Assembly (NCBI GenBank): GCA_037893245.1
Contig: JBAIAA010000653.1
Span: 1,240,001-1,304,000 of the forward strand
From: Crossaster papposus
Taxonomy: Eukaryota > Echinodermata > Asteroidea > Velatida > Solasteridae
Direction of reading: 5' to 3'
DNA length: 64,000 nt
Of the stretch, positions 10,301 through 22,921 are shown piece by piece; within the stretch, counting starts at the first letter, position 1, and each line of letters begins with the position of its first letter. The translations under genes and the position numbers were made by a program. The notes under the pieces are model-generated. The model was not told the DNA's origin. It saw only the letters and a program-made list of their open reading frames with translations, and searched no databases.

Positions 10301-10560
10301 TAACACCCAGCCCCTTCCCGGGGCATGCTTTCCTTCATGCCCTTATTTGTGGGCGGGGATTGTGTGCACAAACCTATGGCGAATTTGAAACGCGTGTGTT
10401 AACGTTAACATTTTCAGAAAATCGAAATAAAATACTAACAAAGCATGCCCCGGGTCAAATTGCTAATTTTGCCATTCCTGGAGGCCCCCCTCTATCTCCT
10501 AACACCCAGCCCCTTCCCGGGGCATGCTTTCCTTCATGCCCTTATTTGTGGGCGGGGATT
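7372..10560. repeat. 16-mer higher-order repeat, copy A (3189 bp)
   Basis: This block of 16 monomers is followed directly by a second copy at 10561-13749. Private markers keep a constant offset of 3189 bp: the four-A GTGCACAAAAACC at the start (7372 and 10561), GTTGAC (7617 and 10806), the shorter GCGAAATG monomers (7989/11178 and 9781/12970), GCTGTCC (about 8935/12124), the AAATGTTCAG monomer with AAATGCTAAC, and the CTGTTGAGG monomer (about 10280/13469). The match fails just left of 7372, where copy A reads GGGCGGGAATT and copy B reads GGGCGGGGATT. Confidence 0.9.
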
Positions 10561-13500
10561 GTGTGCACAAAAACCTATGGCGAATTTGAAACGCGTGTGT
10601 TAACGTTAACATTTTCAGAAAATCGAAATAAAATACTAACAAAGCATGCCCCGGGTCAAATTGCTAATTTTGCCATTCCTGTGGAGGCCCCCTCTATCTC
10701 CTAACACCCAGCCCCTTCCCGGGGCATGCTTTCCTTCATGCCCTTATTTGTGGGCGGGGATTGTGTGCACAAACCTATGGCGAATTTGAAACGCGTGTGT
10801 TAACGTTGACATTTTCAGAAAATCGAAATAAAATACTAACAAAGCATGCCCCGGGTCAAATTGATAATTTTGCCATTCCTGGAGGCCCCCCTCTATCTCC
10901 TAACACCCAGCCCCTTCCCGGGGCATGCTTTCCTTCATGCCCTTATTTGTGGGCGGGGATTGTGTGCACAAACCTATGGCGAATTTGAAACGCGTGTGTT
11001 AACGTTAACATTTTCAGAAAATCGAAATAAAATACTAACAAAGCATGCCCCGGGTCAAATTGCTAATTTTGCCATTCCTGGAGGCCCCCCTCTATCTCCT
11101 AACACCCAGCCCCTTCTCGGGGCATGCTTTCCTTCATGCCCTTATTTGTGGGCGGGGATTGTGTGCACAAACCTATGGCGAAATGAAACGCGTGTGTTAA
11201 CGTTAAAATTTTCAGAAAATCGAAATAAAATACTAACAAAGCATTCCCCGGGTCAAATTGCTAATTTTGCCATTCCTGGAGGCCCCCCTCTATCTCCTAA
11301 CACCCAGCCCCTTCCCGGGGCATGCTTTCCTTCATGCCCTTATTTGTGGGCGGGGATTGTGTGCACAAACCTATGGCGAATTTGAAACGCGTGTGTTAAC
11401 GTTAACAATTTCAGAAAATCGAAATAAAATACTAGCAAAGCATGCCCCGGGTCAAATTGCTAATTTTGCCATTCCTGGAGGCCCCCCTCTATCTCCTAAC
11501 ACCCAGCCCCTTCCCGGGGCATGCTTTCCTTCATGCCCTTATTTGTGGGCGGGGATTGTGTGCACAAACCTATGGCGAATTTGAAACGCGTGTGTTAACG
11601 TTAACATTTTCAGAAAATCGAAATAAAATACTAGCAAAGCATGCCCCGGGTCAAATTGCTAATTTTGCCATTCCTGGAGGCCCCCCTCTATCTCCTAACA
11701 CCCAGCCCCTTCCCGGGGCATGCTTTCCTTCATGCCCTTATTTGTGGGCGGGGATTGTGTGCACAAACCTATGGCGAATTTGAAACGCGTGTGTTAACGT
11801 TACAATTTACAGAAAATCGAAATAAAATACTAACAAAGCATGCCCCGGGTCAAATTGCAAATTTTGCCATTCCTGTGGAGGCCCCCTCTATCTCCTAACA
11901 CCCAGCCCCTTCCCGGGGCATGCTTTCCTTCAAGCCCTTATTTGTGGGCGGGGATTGTGTGCACAAACCTATGGCGAATTTGAAACGCGTGTGTTAACGT
12001 TAACATTTTCAGAAAATCGAAATAAAATACTAACAAAGCATGCCCCGGGTCAAATTGCTAATTTTGCCATTCCTGTGGAGGCCCCCTCTATCTCCTAACA
12101 CCCAGCCCCTTCCCGGGGCATGCTGTCCTTCATGCCCTTATTTGTGGGCGGGGATTGTGTGCACAAACCTATGGCGAATTTGAAACGCGTGTGTTAACGT
12201 TGACATTTTCAGAAAATCGAAATAAAATACTAACAAAGCATGCCCCGGGTCAAATTGCTAATTTTGCCATTCCTGGAGGCCCCCCTCTATCTCCTAACAC
12301 CCAGCCCCTTCCCGGGGCATGCTTTCCTTCATGCCCTTATTTGTGGGCGGGGATTGTGTGCACAAACCTATGGCGAATTTGAAACGCGTGTGTTAACGTT
12401 AAAATGTTCAGAAAATCGAAATAAAATGCTAACAAAGCATGCCCCGGGTCAAATTGCAAATTTTTCCATTCCTGGAGGCCCCCCTCTATCTCCTAACACC
12501 CAGCCCCTTCCCGGGGCATGCTTTCCTTCATGCCCTTATTTGTGGGCGGGGATTGTGTGCACAAACCTATGGCGAATTTGAAACGCGTGTGTTAACGTTA
12601 ACATTTTCAGAAAATCGAAATAAAATACTAACAAAGCATGCCCCGGGTCAAATTGCTAATTTTGCCCTTCCTGGAGGCCCCCCTCTATCTCCTAACACCC
12701 AGCCCCTTCCCGGGGCATGCTTTCCTTCATGCCCTTATTTGTGGGCGGGGATTGTGTGCACAAACCTATGGCGAATTTGAAACGCGTGTGTTAACGTTAA
12801 CATTTTCAGAAAATCGAAATAAAATACTAACAAAGCATGCCCCGGGTCAAATTGCAAATTTTGCCATTCCTGGAGGCCCCCCTCTATCTCCTAACACCCA
12901 GCCCCTTCTCGGGGCATGCTTTCCTTCATGCCCTTATTTGTGGGCGGGGATTGTGTGCACAAACCTATGGCGAAATGAAACGCGTGTGTTAACGTTAAAA
13001 TTTTCAGAAAATCGAAATAAAATACTAACAAAGCATTCCCCGGGTCAAATTGCTAATTTTGCCATTCCTGGAGGCCCCCCTCTATCTCCTAACACCCAGC
13101 CCCTTCCCGGGGCATGCTTTCCTTCATGCCCTTATTTGTGGGCGGGGATTGTGTGCACAAACCTATGGCGAATTTGAAACGCGTGTGTTAACGTTACAAT
13201 TTACAGAAAATCGAAATAAAATACTAACAAAGCATGCCCCGGGTCAAATTGCAAATTTTGCCATTCCTGTGGCGGCCCCCTCTATCTCCTAACACCCAGC
13301 CCCTTCCCGGGGCATGCTTTCCTTCAAGCCCTTATTTGTGGGCGGGGATTGTGTGCACAAACCTATGGCGAATTTGAAACGCGTGTGTTAACGTTAACAT
13401 TTTCAGAAAATCGAAATAAAATACTAACAAAGCATGCCCCGGGTCAAATTGCTAATTTTGCCATTCCTGTTGAGGCCCCCTCTATCTCCTAACACCCAGC

Positions 13501-13749
13501 CCCTTCCCGGGGCATGCTTTCCTTCATGCCCTTATTTGTGGGCGGGGATTGTGTGCACAAACCTATGGCGAATTTGAAACGCGTGTGTTAACGTTAACAT
13601 TTTCAGAAAATCGAAATAAAATACTAACAAAGCATGCCCCGGGTCAAATTGCTAATTTTGCCATTCCTGGAGGCCCCCCTCTATCTCCTAACACCCAGCC
13701 CCTTCCCGGGGCATGCTTTCCTTCATGCCCTTATTTGTGGGCGGGGATT
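10561..13749. repeat. 16-mer higher-order repeat, copy B (3189 bp)
   Basis: Direct tandem copy of 7372-10560. The only difference I noticed by eye is TTGATAATTT at about 10861 against TTGCTAATTT at 7672. The end is set where the four-A CACAAAAACC of the copy start is not repeated: near 13750 the sequence has the ordinary CACAAACC. Such near-identity points to a recent duplication event, by unequal crossover or replication-based copying. Confidence 0.9.
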
Positions 13750-16700
13750 GTGTGCACAAACCTATGGCGAATTTGAAACGCGTGTGTTAACGTTAAAATG
13801 TTCAGAAAATCGAAATAAAATGCTAACAAAGCATGCCCTGGGTCAAATTGCAAATTTTTCCATTCCTGGAGGCCCTCCTCTATCTCCTAACACTCAGCCC
13901 CTTCCCGGGGCATGCTTTCCTTCATGCCCTTATTTGTGGGCGGGGATTGTGTGCACAAACCTATGGCGAATTTGAAACGCGTGTGTTAACGTTAACATTT
14001 TCAGAAAATCGAAATAAAATACTAACAAAGCATGCCCCGGGTCAAATTGCTAATTTTGCCATTCCTGGAGGCCCCCCTCTATCTCCTAACACCCAGCCCC
14101 TTCCCGGGGCATGCTTTCCTTCATGCCCTTATTTGTTGGCGGGGATTGTGTGCACAAACCTATGGTGAATTTGAAACGCGTGTGTTAACATTACAATTTT
14201 CAGAAAATCGAAATAAAATACTAACAAAGCATGCCCCGGGTCAAATTGCAAATTTTGCCATTCCTGGAGGCCCCCCTCTATCTCCTAACACCCAGCCCCT
14301 TCCCGGGGCATGCTTTCCTTCATGCCCTTATTTGTGGGCGGGGATTGTGTGCACAAACCTATGGCGAATTTGAAACGCGTGTGTTAACGTTAACATTTTC
14401 AGAAAATCGAAATAAAATACAAACAAAGCATGCCCCGGGTCAAATTGCTAATTTTGCCATTCCTGGAGGCCCCCCTATATCTCCTAACACCCAGCCCCTT
14501 CCCGGGGCATGCTTTCCTTCATGCCCTTATTTGTGGGCGTGGATTGTGTGCACAAACCTATGGCGAATTTGAAACGCGTGTGTTAACGTTAACATTTTCA
14601 GAAAATCGAAATAAAATACTAACAAAGCATGCCCCGGGTCAAATTGCTAATTTTGCCCTTCCTGGAGGCCCCCCTCTATCTCCTAACACCCAGCCCCTTC
14701 CCGGGGCATGCTTTCCTTCATGCCCTTATTTGTGGGCGGGGATTGTGTGCACAAACCTATGGCGAATTTGAAACGCGTGTGTTAACGTTAACATTTTCAG
14801 AAAATCTAAATAAAATACTAACAAAGCATGCCCCGGGTCAAATTGCTAATTTTGCCATTCCTGGAGGCCCCCCTCTATCTCCTAACACCCAGCCCCTTCT
14901 CGGGGCATGCTTTCCTTCATGCCCTTATTTGTGGGCGGGGATTGTGTGCACAAACCTATGGCGAAATGAAACGCGTGTGTTAACGTTAACATTTTCAGAA
15001 AATCGAAATAAAATACTAACAAAGCATTCCCCGGGTCAAATTGCTAATTTTGCCATTCCTGGAGGCCCCCCTCTATCTCCTAACACCCAGCCCCTTCCCG
15101 GGGCATGCTTTCCTTCATGCCCTTATTTGTGGGCGGGGATTGTGTGCACAAACCTATGGCGAATTTGAAACGCGTGTGTTAACGTTAACAATTTCAGAAA
15201 ATCGAAATAAAATACTAGCAAAGCATGCCCCGGGTCAAATTGCTAATTTTGCCATTCCTGGAGGCCCCCCTCTATCTCCTAACACCCAGCCCCTTCCCGG
15301 GGCATGCTTTCCTTCATGCCCTTATTTGTGGGCGGGGATTGTGTGCACAAACCTATGGCGAATTTGAAACGCGTGTGTTAACGTTAACATTTTCAGAAAA
15401 TCGAAATAAAATACTAACAAAGCATGCCCCGGGTCAAATTGCTAATTTTGCCATTCCTGTGGAGGCCCCCTCTATCTCCTAACACCCAGCCCCTTCCCGG
15501 GGCATGCTTTCCTTCATGCCCTTATTTGTGGGCGGGGATTGTGTGCACAAACCTATGGCGAATTTGAAACGCGTGTGTTAACGTTAACATTTTCAGAAAA
15601 TCGAAATAAAATACTAACAAAGCATGCCCCGGGTCAAATTGCTAATTTTGCCATTCCTGGAGGCCCCCCTCTATCTCCTAACACCCAGCCCCTTCCCGGG
15701 GCATGCTTTCCTTCATGCCCTTATTTGTTGGCGGGGATTGTGTGCACAAACCTATGGCGAATTTGAAACGCGTGTGTTAACGTTACAATTTTCAGAAAAT
15801 CGAAATAAAATACTAACAAAGCATGCCCCGGGTCAAATTGCAAATTTTGCCATTCCTGGAGGCCCCCCTCTATCTCCTAACACCCAGCCCCTTCCCGGGG
15901 CATGCTTTCCTTCATGCCCTTATTTGTGGGCGGGGATTGTGTGCACAAACCTATGGCGAATTTGAAACGCGTGTGTTAACGTTAACATTTTCAGAAAATC
16001 GAAATAAAATACTAACAAAGCATGCCCCGGGTCAAATTGCTAATTTTGCCATTCCTGGAGGCCCCCCTATATCTCCTAACACCCAGCCCCTTCCCGGGGC
16101 ATGCTTTCCATCATGCCCTTATTTGTGGGCGTGGATTGTGTGCACAAACCTATGGCGAATTTGAAACGCGTGTGTTAACGTTAACATTTTCAGAAAATCG
16201 AAATAAAATACTAACAAAGCATGCCCCGGGTCAAATTGCTAATTTTGCCCTTCCTGGAGGCCCCCCTCTATCTCCTAACACCCAGCCCCTTCCCGGGGCA
16301 TGCTTTCATTCATGCCCTTATTTGTGGGCGGGGATTGTGTGCACAAACCTATGGCGAATTTGAAACGCGTGTGTTAACGTTAACATTTTCAGAAAATCTA
16401 AATAAAATACTAACAAAGCATGCCCCGGGTCAAATTGCTAATTTTGCCATTCCTGGAGGCCCCCCTCTATCTCCTAACACCCAGTCCCTTCCCGGGGCAT
16501 GCTTTCCTTCATGCCCTTATTTGTGGGCGGGGATTGTGTGCACAAACCTATGGCGAAATGAAACGCGTGTGTTAACGTTAACATTTTCAGAAAATCGAAA
16601 TAAAATACTAACAAAGCATTCCCCGGGTCAAATTGCTAATTTTGCCATTCCTGGAGGCCCCCCTCTATCTCCTAACACCCAGCCCCTTCCCGGGGCATGC

Positions 16701-18720
16701 TTTCCTTCATGCCCTTATTTGTGGGCGGGGATTGTGTGCACAAACCTATGGCGAATTTGAAACGCGTGTGTTAACGTTACAATTTACAGAAAATCGAAAT
16801 AAAATACTAACAAAGCATGCCCAGGGTCAAATTGCAAATTTTGCCATTCCTGTGGAGGCCCCCTCTATCTCCTAACACCCAGCCCCTTCCCGGGGCATGC
16901 TTTCCTTCAAGCCCTTATTTGTGGGCGGGGATTGTGTGCACAAACCTATGGCGAATTTGAAACGCGTGTGTTAACGTTAACATTTTCAGAAAATCGAAAT
17001 AAAATACTAACAAAGCATGCCCCGGGTCAAATTGCTAATTTTGCCATTCCTGTGGAGGCCCCCTCTATCTCCTAACACCCAGCCCCTTCCCGGGGCATGC
17101 TTTCCTTCATGCCCTTATTTGTGGGCGGGGATTGTGTGCACAAACCTATGGCGAATTTGAAACGCGTGTGTTAACGTTAACATTTTCAGAAAATCGAAAT
17201 AAAATACTAACAAAGCATGCCCCGGGTCAAATTGCTAATTTTGCCATTCCTGGAGGCCCCCCTCTATCTCCTAACACCCAGCCCCTTCCCGGGGCATGCT
17301 TTCCTTCATGCCCTTATTTGTGGGCGGGGATTGTGTGCACAAACCTATGGCGAATTTGAAACGCGTGTGTTAACGTTAAAATGTTCAGAAAATCGAAATA
17401 AAATGCTAACAAAGCATGCCCCGGGTCAAATTGCAAATTTTTCCATTCCTGGAGGCCCCCCTCTATCTCCTAACACTCAGCCCCTTCCCGGGGCATGCTT
17501 TCCTTCATGCCCTTATTTGTGGGCGGGGATTGTGTGCACAAACCTATGGCGAATTTGAAACGCGTGTGTTAACGTTAACATTTTCAGAAAATCGAAATAA
17601 AATACTAACAAAGCATGCCCCGGGTCAAATTGCTAATTTTGCCATTCCTGGAGGCCCCCCTCTATCTCCTAACACCCAGCCCCTTCCCGGGGCATGCTTT
17701 CCTTCATGCCCTTATTTGTTGGCGGGGATTGTGTGCACAAACCTATGGCGAATTGGAAACGCGTGTGTTAACGTTACAATTTTCAGAAAATCGAAATAAA
17801 ATACTAACAAAGCATGCCCCGGGTCAAATTGCAAATTTTGCCTTTCCTGGAGGCCCCCCTCTATCTCCTAACACCCAGCCCCTTCCCGGGGCATGCTTTC
17901 CTTCATGCCCTTATTTGTGGGCGGGGATTGTGTGCACAAACCTATGGCGAATTTGAAACGCGTGTGTTAACGTTAACATTTTCAGAAAATCGAAATAAAA
18001 TACTAACAAAGCATGCCCCGGGTCAAATTGCTAATTTTGCCATTCCTGGAGGCCCCCCTATATCTCCTAACACCCAGCCCCTTCCCGGGGCATGCTTTCC
18101 TTCATGCCCTTATTTGTGGGCGTGGATTGTGTGCACAAACCTATGGCGAATTTGAAACGCGTGTGTTAACGTTAACATTTTCAGAAAATCGAAATAAAAT
18201 ACTAACAAAGCATGCCCCGGGTCAAATTGCTAATTTTGCCATTCCTGGAGGCCCCCCTCTATCTCCTAACACCCAGCCCCTTCCCGGGGCATGCTTTCCT
18301 TCATGCCCTTATTTGTGGGCGGGGATTGTGTGCACAAACCTATGGCGAATTTGAAACGCGTGTGTTAACGTTAACAATTTCAGAAAATCGAAATAAAATA
18401 CTAGCAAAGCATGCCCCGGGTCAAATTGCTAATTTTGCCATTCCTGGAGGCCCCCCTCTATCTCCTAACACCCAGCTCCTTCCCGGGGCATGCTTTCCTT
18501 CATGCCCTTATTTGTGGGCGGGGATTGTGTGCACAAACCTATGGCGAATTTGAAACGCGTGTGTTAACGTTAACATTTTCAGAAAATCGAAATAAAATAC
18601 TAACAAAGCATGCCCCTGGTCAAATTGCTAATTTTGCCATTCCTGTGGAGGCCCCCTCTATCTCCTAACACCCAGCCCCTTCCCGGGGCATGCTTTCCTT
18701 CATGCCCTTATTTGTGGGCG
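13750..18720. repeat. Sat-B interior domain left of the 5-mer pair
   Basis: About 25 monomers of mixed subtype within super-duplication copy 1. Typical variants are TTTGTTGGCGGGG (about 14136, 15727, 17718), the GGGCGTGG monomers with CCCTATATCTCC, GCCCTTCCTGG, and AAAATCTAAATAAA. The two-base-shorter marker monomers are at 14961 and 16553. No break in the tandem order is visible. Confidence 0.75.
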
Positions 18721-19714
18721 GGGATTGTGTGCACAAACCTATGGCGAATTTGAAACGCGTGTGTTAACGTTAACATTTTCAGAAAATCGAAATAAAATAC
18801 TAACAAAGCATGCCCCGGGTCAAATTGCTAATTTTGCCATTCCTGGAGGCCCCCCTCTATCTCCTAACACCCAGCCCCTTCCCGGGGCATGCTTTCCTTC
18901 ATGCCCTTATTTGTGGGCGTGGATTGTGTGCACAAACCTATGGCGAATTTGAAACGCGTGTGTTAACGTTAACATTTTCAGAAAATCGAAATAAAATACT
19001 AACAAAGCATGCCCCGGGTCAAATTGCTAATTTTGCCCTTCCTGGAGGCCCCCCTCTATCTCCTAACACCCAGCCCCTTCCCGGGGCATGCTTTCCTTCA
19101 TGCCCTTATTTGTGGGCGGGGATTGTGTGCACAAACCTATGGCGAATTTGAAACGCGTGTGTTAACGTTAACATTTTCAGAAAATCTAAATAAAATACTA
19201 ACAAAGCATGCCCCGGGTCAAATTGCTAATTTTGCCATTCCTGGAGGCCCCCCTCTATCTCTTAACACCCAGCCCCTTCTCGGGGCATGCTTTCCTTCAT
19301 GCCCTTATTTGTGGGCGGGGATTGTGTGCACAAACCTATGGCGAAATGAAACGCGTGTGTTAACGTTAACATTTTCAGAAAATCGAAATAAAATACTAAC
19401 AAAGCATTCCCCGGGTCAAATTGCTAATTTTGCCATTCCTGGAGGCCCCCCTCTATCTCCTAACACCCAGCCCCTTCCCGGGGCATGCTTTCCTTCATGC
19501 CCTTATTTGTGGGCGGGGATTGTGTGCACAAACCTATGGCGAATTTGAAACGCGTGTGTTAACGTTAACATTTTCAGAAAATCGAAATAAAATACTAACA
19601 AAACATGCCCCTGGTCAAATTGCTAATTTTGCCATTCCTGTGGAGGCCCCCTCTATCTCCTAACACCCAGCCCCTTCCCGGGGCATGCTTTCCTTCATGC
19701 CCTTATTTGTGGGC
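18720..19714. repeat. 5-mer higher-order repeat, copy A (995 bp)
   Basis: A five-monomer block repeated immediately at 19715-20709. Both copies share GGGCGTGG, GCCCTTCCTGG, AAAATCTAAATAAA with CTATCTCTTAACACC, the shorter GCGAAATG monomer (19341 and 20336) and AAAACATGCCCCTGGTC (about 19601 and 20596). I saw no difference between the copies. The left edge is approximate. Confidence 0.85.
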
Positions 19715-20709
19715 GGGGATTGTGTGCACAAACCTATGGCGAATTTGAAACGCGTGTGTTAACGTTAACATTTTCAGAAAATCGAAATAAAATACTAACA
19801 AAGCATGCCCCGGGTCAAATTGCTAATTTTGCCATTCCTGGAGGCCCCCCTCTATCTCCTAACACCCAGCCCCTTCCCGGGGCATGCTTTCCTTCATGCC
19901 CTTATTTGTGGGCGTGGATTGTGTGCACAAACCTATGGCGAATTTGAAACGCGTGTGTTAACGTTAACATTTTCAGAAAATCGAAATAAAATACTAACAA
20001 AGCATGCCCCGGGTCAAATTGCTAATTTTGCCCTTCCTGGAGGCCCCCCTCTATCTCCTAACACCCAGCCCCTTCCCGGGGCATGCTTTCCTTCATGCCC
20101 TTATTTGTGGGCGGGGATTGTGTGCACAAACCTATGGCGAATTTGAAACGCGTGTGTTAACGTTAACATTTTCAGAAAATCTAAATAAAATACTAACAAA
20201 GCATGCCCCGGGTCAAATTGCTAATTTTGCCATTCCTGGAGGCCCCCCTCTATCTCTTAACACCCAGCCCCTTCTCGGGGCATGCTTTCCTTCATGCCCT
20301 TATTTGTGGGCGGGGATTGTGTGCACAAACCTATGGCGAAATGAAACGCGTGTGTTAACGTTAACATTTTCAGAAAATCGAAATAAAATACTAACAAAGC
20401 ATTCCCCGGGTCAAATTGCTAATTTTGCCATTCCTGGAGGCCCCCCTCTATCTCCTAACACCCAGCCCCTTCCCGGGGCATGCTTTCCTTCATGCCCTTA
20501 TTTGTGGGCGGGGATTGTGTGCACAAACCTATGGCGAATTTGAAACGCGTGTGTTAACGTTAACATTTTCAGAAAATCGAAATAAAATACTAACAAAACA
20601 TGCCCCTGGTCAAATTGCTAATTTTGCCATTCCTGTGGAGGCCCCCTCTATCTCCTAACACCCAGCCCCTTCCCGGGGCATGCTTTCCTTCATGCCCTTA
20701 TTTGTGGGC
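19715..20709. repeat. 5-mer higher-order repeat, copy B (995 bp)
   Basis: Tandem copy of 18720-19714. A four-monomer derivative follows at an offset of 796 bp: the shorter marker monomer recurs at 21132, but the GCCCTTCCTGG monomer is missing. A whole monomer was therefore lost on the next cycle. Confidence 0.85.
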
Positions 20710-21699
20710 GGGGATTGTGTGCACAAACCTATGGCGAATTTGAAACGCGTGTGTTAACGTTAACATTTTCAGAAAATCGAAATAAAATACTAACAAAGCA
20801 TGCCCCGGGTCAAATTGCTAATTTTGCCATTCCTGGAGGCCCCCCTCTATCTCCTAACACCCAGCCCCTTCCCGGGGCATGCTTTCCTTCATGCCCTTAT
20901 TTGTGGGCGTGGATTGTGTGCACAAACCTATGGCGAATTTGAAACGCGTGTGTTAACGTTAACATTTTCAGAAAATCTAAATAAAATACTAACAAAGCAT
21001 GCCCCGGGTCAAATTGCTAATTTTGCCATTCCTGGAGGCCCCCCTCTATCTCCTAAAACCCAGCCCCTTCTCGGGGCATGCTTTCCTTCATGCCCTTATT
21101 TGTGGGCGGGGATTGTGTGCACAAACCTATGGCGAAATGAAACGCGTGTGTTAACGTTAACATTTTCAGAAAATCGAAATAAAATACTAACAAAGCATTC
21201 CCCGGGTCAAATTGCTAATTTTGCCATTCCTGGAGGCCCCCCTCTATCTCCTAACACCCAGCCCCTTCCCGGGGCATGCTTTCCTTCATGCCCTTATTTG
21301 TGGGCGGGGATTGTGTGCACAAACCTATGGCGAATTTGAAACGCGTGTGTTAACGTTAACATTTTCAGAAAATCGAAATAAAATACTAGCAAAGCATGCC
21401 CCGGGTCAAATTGCTAATTTTGCCATTCCTGGAGGCCCCCCTCTATCTCCTAACACCCAGCCCCTTCCCGGGGCATGCTTTCCTTCATGCCCTTATTTGT
21501 GGGCGGGGATTGTGTGCACAAACCTATGGCGAATTTGAAACGCGTGTGTTAACGTTAACAGTTTCAGAAAATCGAAATAAAATACTAACAAAGCATGCCC
21601 CGGGTCAAATTGGTAATTTTGCCATTCCTGGAGGCCCCCCTCTATCTCCTAACACCCAGCCCCTTCCCGGGGCATGCTTTCCTTCATGCCCTTATTTGT

Positions 21700-21719
21700 G
21701 GGGGGGGGGGGGGGGGGGG
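21700..21719 (+). repeat. G run of 20
   Basis: The GC box (GTGGGCGGGGATT) of this monomer is replaced by GT followed by 20 G and ATTGTGTG. It sits in a TTGGTAATTTT monomer. Its counterpart in the second super-copy, at 37462, is 25 G. Confidence 0.9.
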
Positions 21720-22905
21720 ATTGTGTGCACAAACCTATGGCGAATTTGAAACGCGTGTGTTAACGTTAACATTTTCAGAAAATCGAAATAAAATACTAAC
21801 AAAGCATGCCCCGGGTCAAATTGCTAATTTTGCCATTCCTGGAGGCCCCCCTCTATCTCCTAACACCCAGCCCCTTCCCAGGGCATGCTTTCCTTCATGC
21901 CCTTATTTGTGGGCGGGGATTGTGTGCACAAACCTATGGCGAATTTGAAACGCGTGTGTTAACGTTAACATTTTCAGAAAATCGAAATAAAATACTAACA
22001 AAGCATGCCCCGGGTCAAATTGCTAATTTTGCCATTCCTGGAGGCCCCCTTCTATCTCCTAACACCCAGCCCCTTCCCGGGGCATGCTTTCCTTCATGCC
22101 CTTATTTGTGGGCGGGGATTGTGTGCACAAACATATGGCGAATTTGAAACGCGTGTGTTAACGTTAAAATGTTCAGAAAATCGAAATAAAATACTAACAA
22201 AGCATGCCCCGGGTCAAATTGCTAATTTTGCCATTCCTGGAAGCCCCCCTCTATCTCCTAACACCCAGCCCCTTCCTGGGGCATGCTTTCCTTCATGCCC
22301 TTATTTGTGGGCGGGGATTGTGTGCACAAACCTATTGCGAATTTGAAACGCGTGTGTTAACGTTAACATTTTCAGAAAATCGAAATAAAATACTAACAAA
22401 GCATGCCCCGGGTGAAATTGCTAATTTTGCCATTCCTGGAGGCCCCCCTCTATCTCCTAACACCCATCCCCTTCCCGGGGCATGCTTTCCTGCATGCCCT
22501 TATTTGTGGGCGGGGATTGTGTGCACAAACCTATGGCGAATTTGAAACGCGTGTGTTAACGTTAAAAGTTTCAGAAAATCGAAATAAAATACTAACAAAG
22601 CATGCCCCGGGTCAAATTGCTAATTTTGCCATTCCTGGAGGCCCCCCTCTATCTCCTAACACCCAGCCCCTTCCCGTGGCATGCTTTCCTTCATGCCCTT
22701 ATTTGTGGGCGGGGATTGTGTGCACAAACCTATGGCGAATTTGAAACGCGTGTGTTAACGTTACAATTTTCAGAAAATCGAAATAAAATACTAACAAAGC
22801 ATGCCCCGGGTCAAATTGGTAATTTTGCCATTCCTGGAGGCCCCCCTCTATCTCCTAACACCCAGCCCCTTCCCGGGGCATGCTTTCCTTCATGCCCTTA
22901 TTTGT

Positions 22906-22921
22906 GGGGGGGGGGGGGGGG
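22906..22921 (+). repeat. G run of 16
   Basis: Same position in the monomer as the other runs. It is in a TTGGTAATTTT monomer that begins with CAATTTTCAG rather than ACAGTTTCAG, so the run sits on a recombinant monomer background. Confidence 0.9.
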
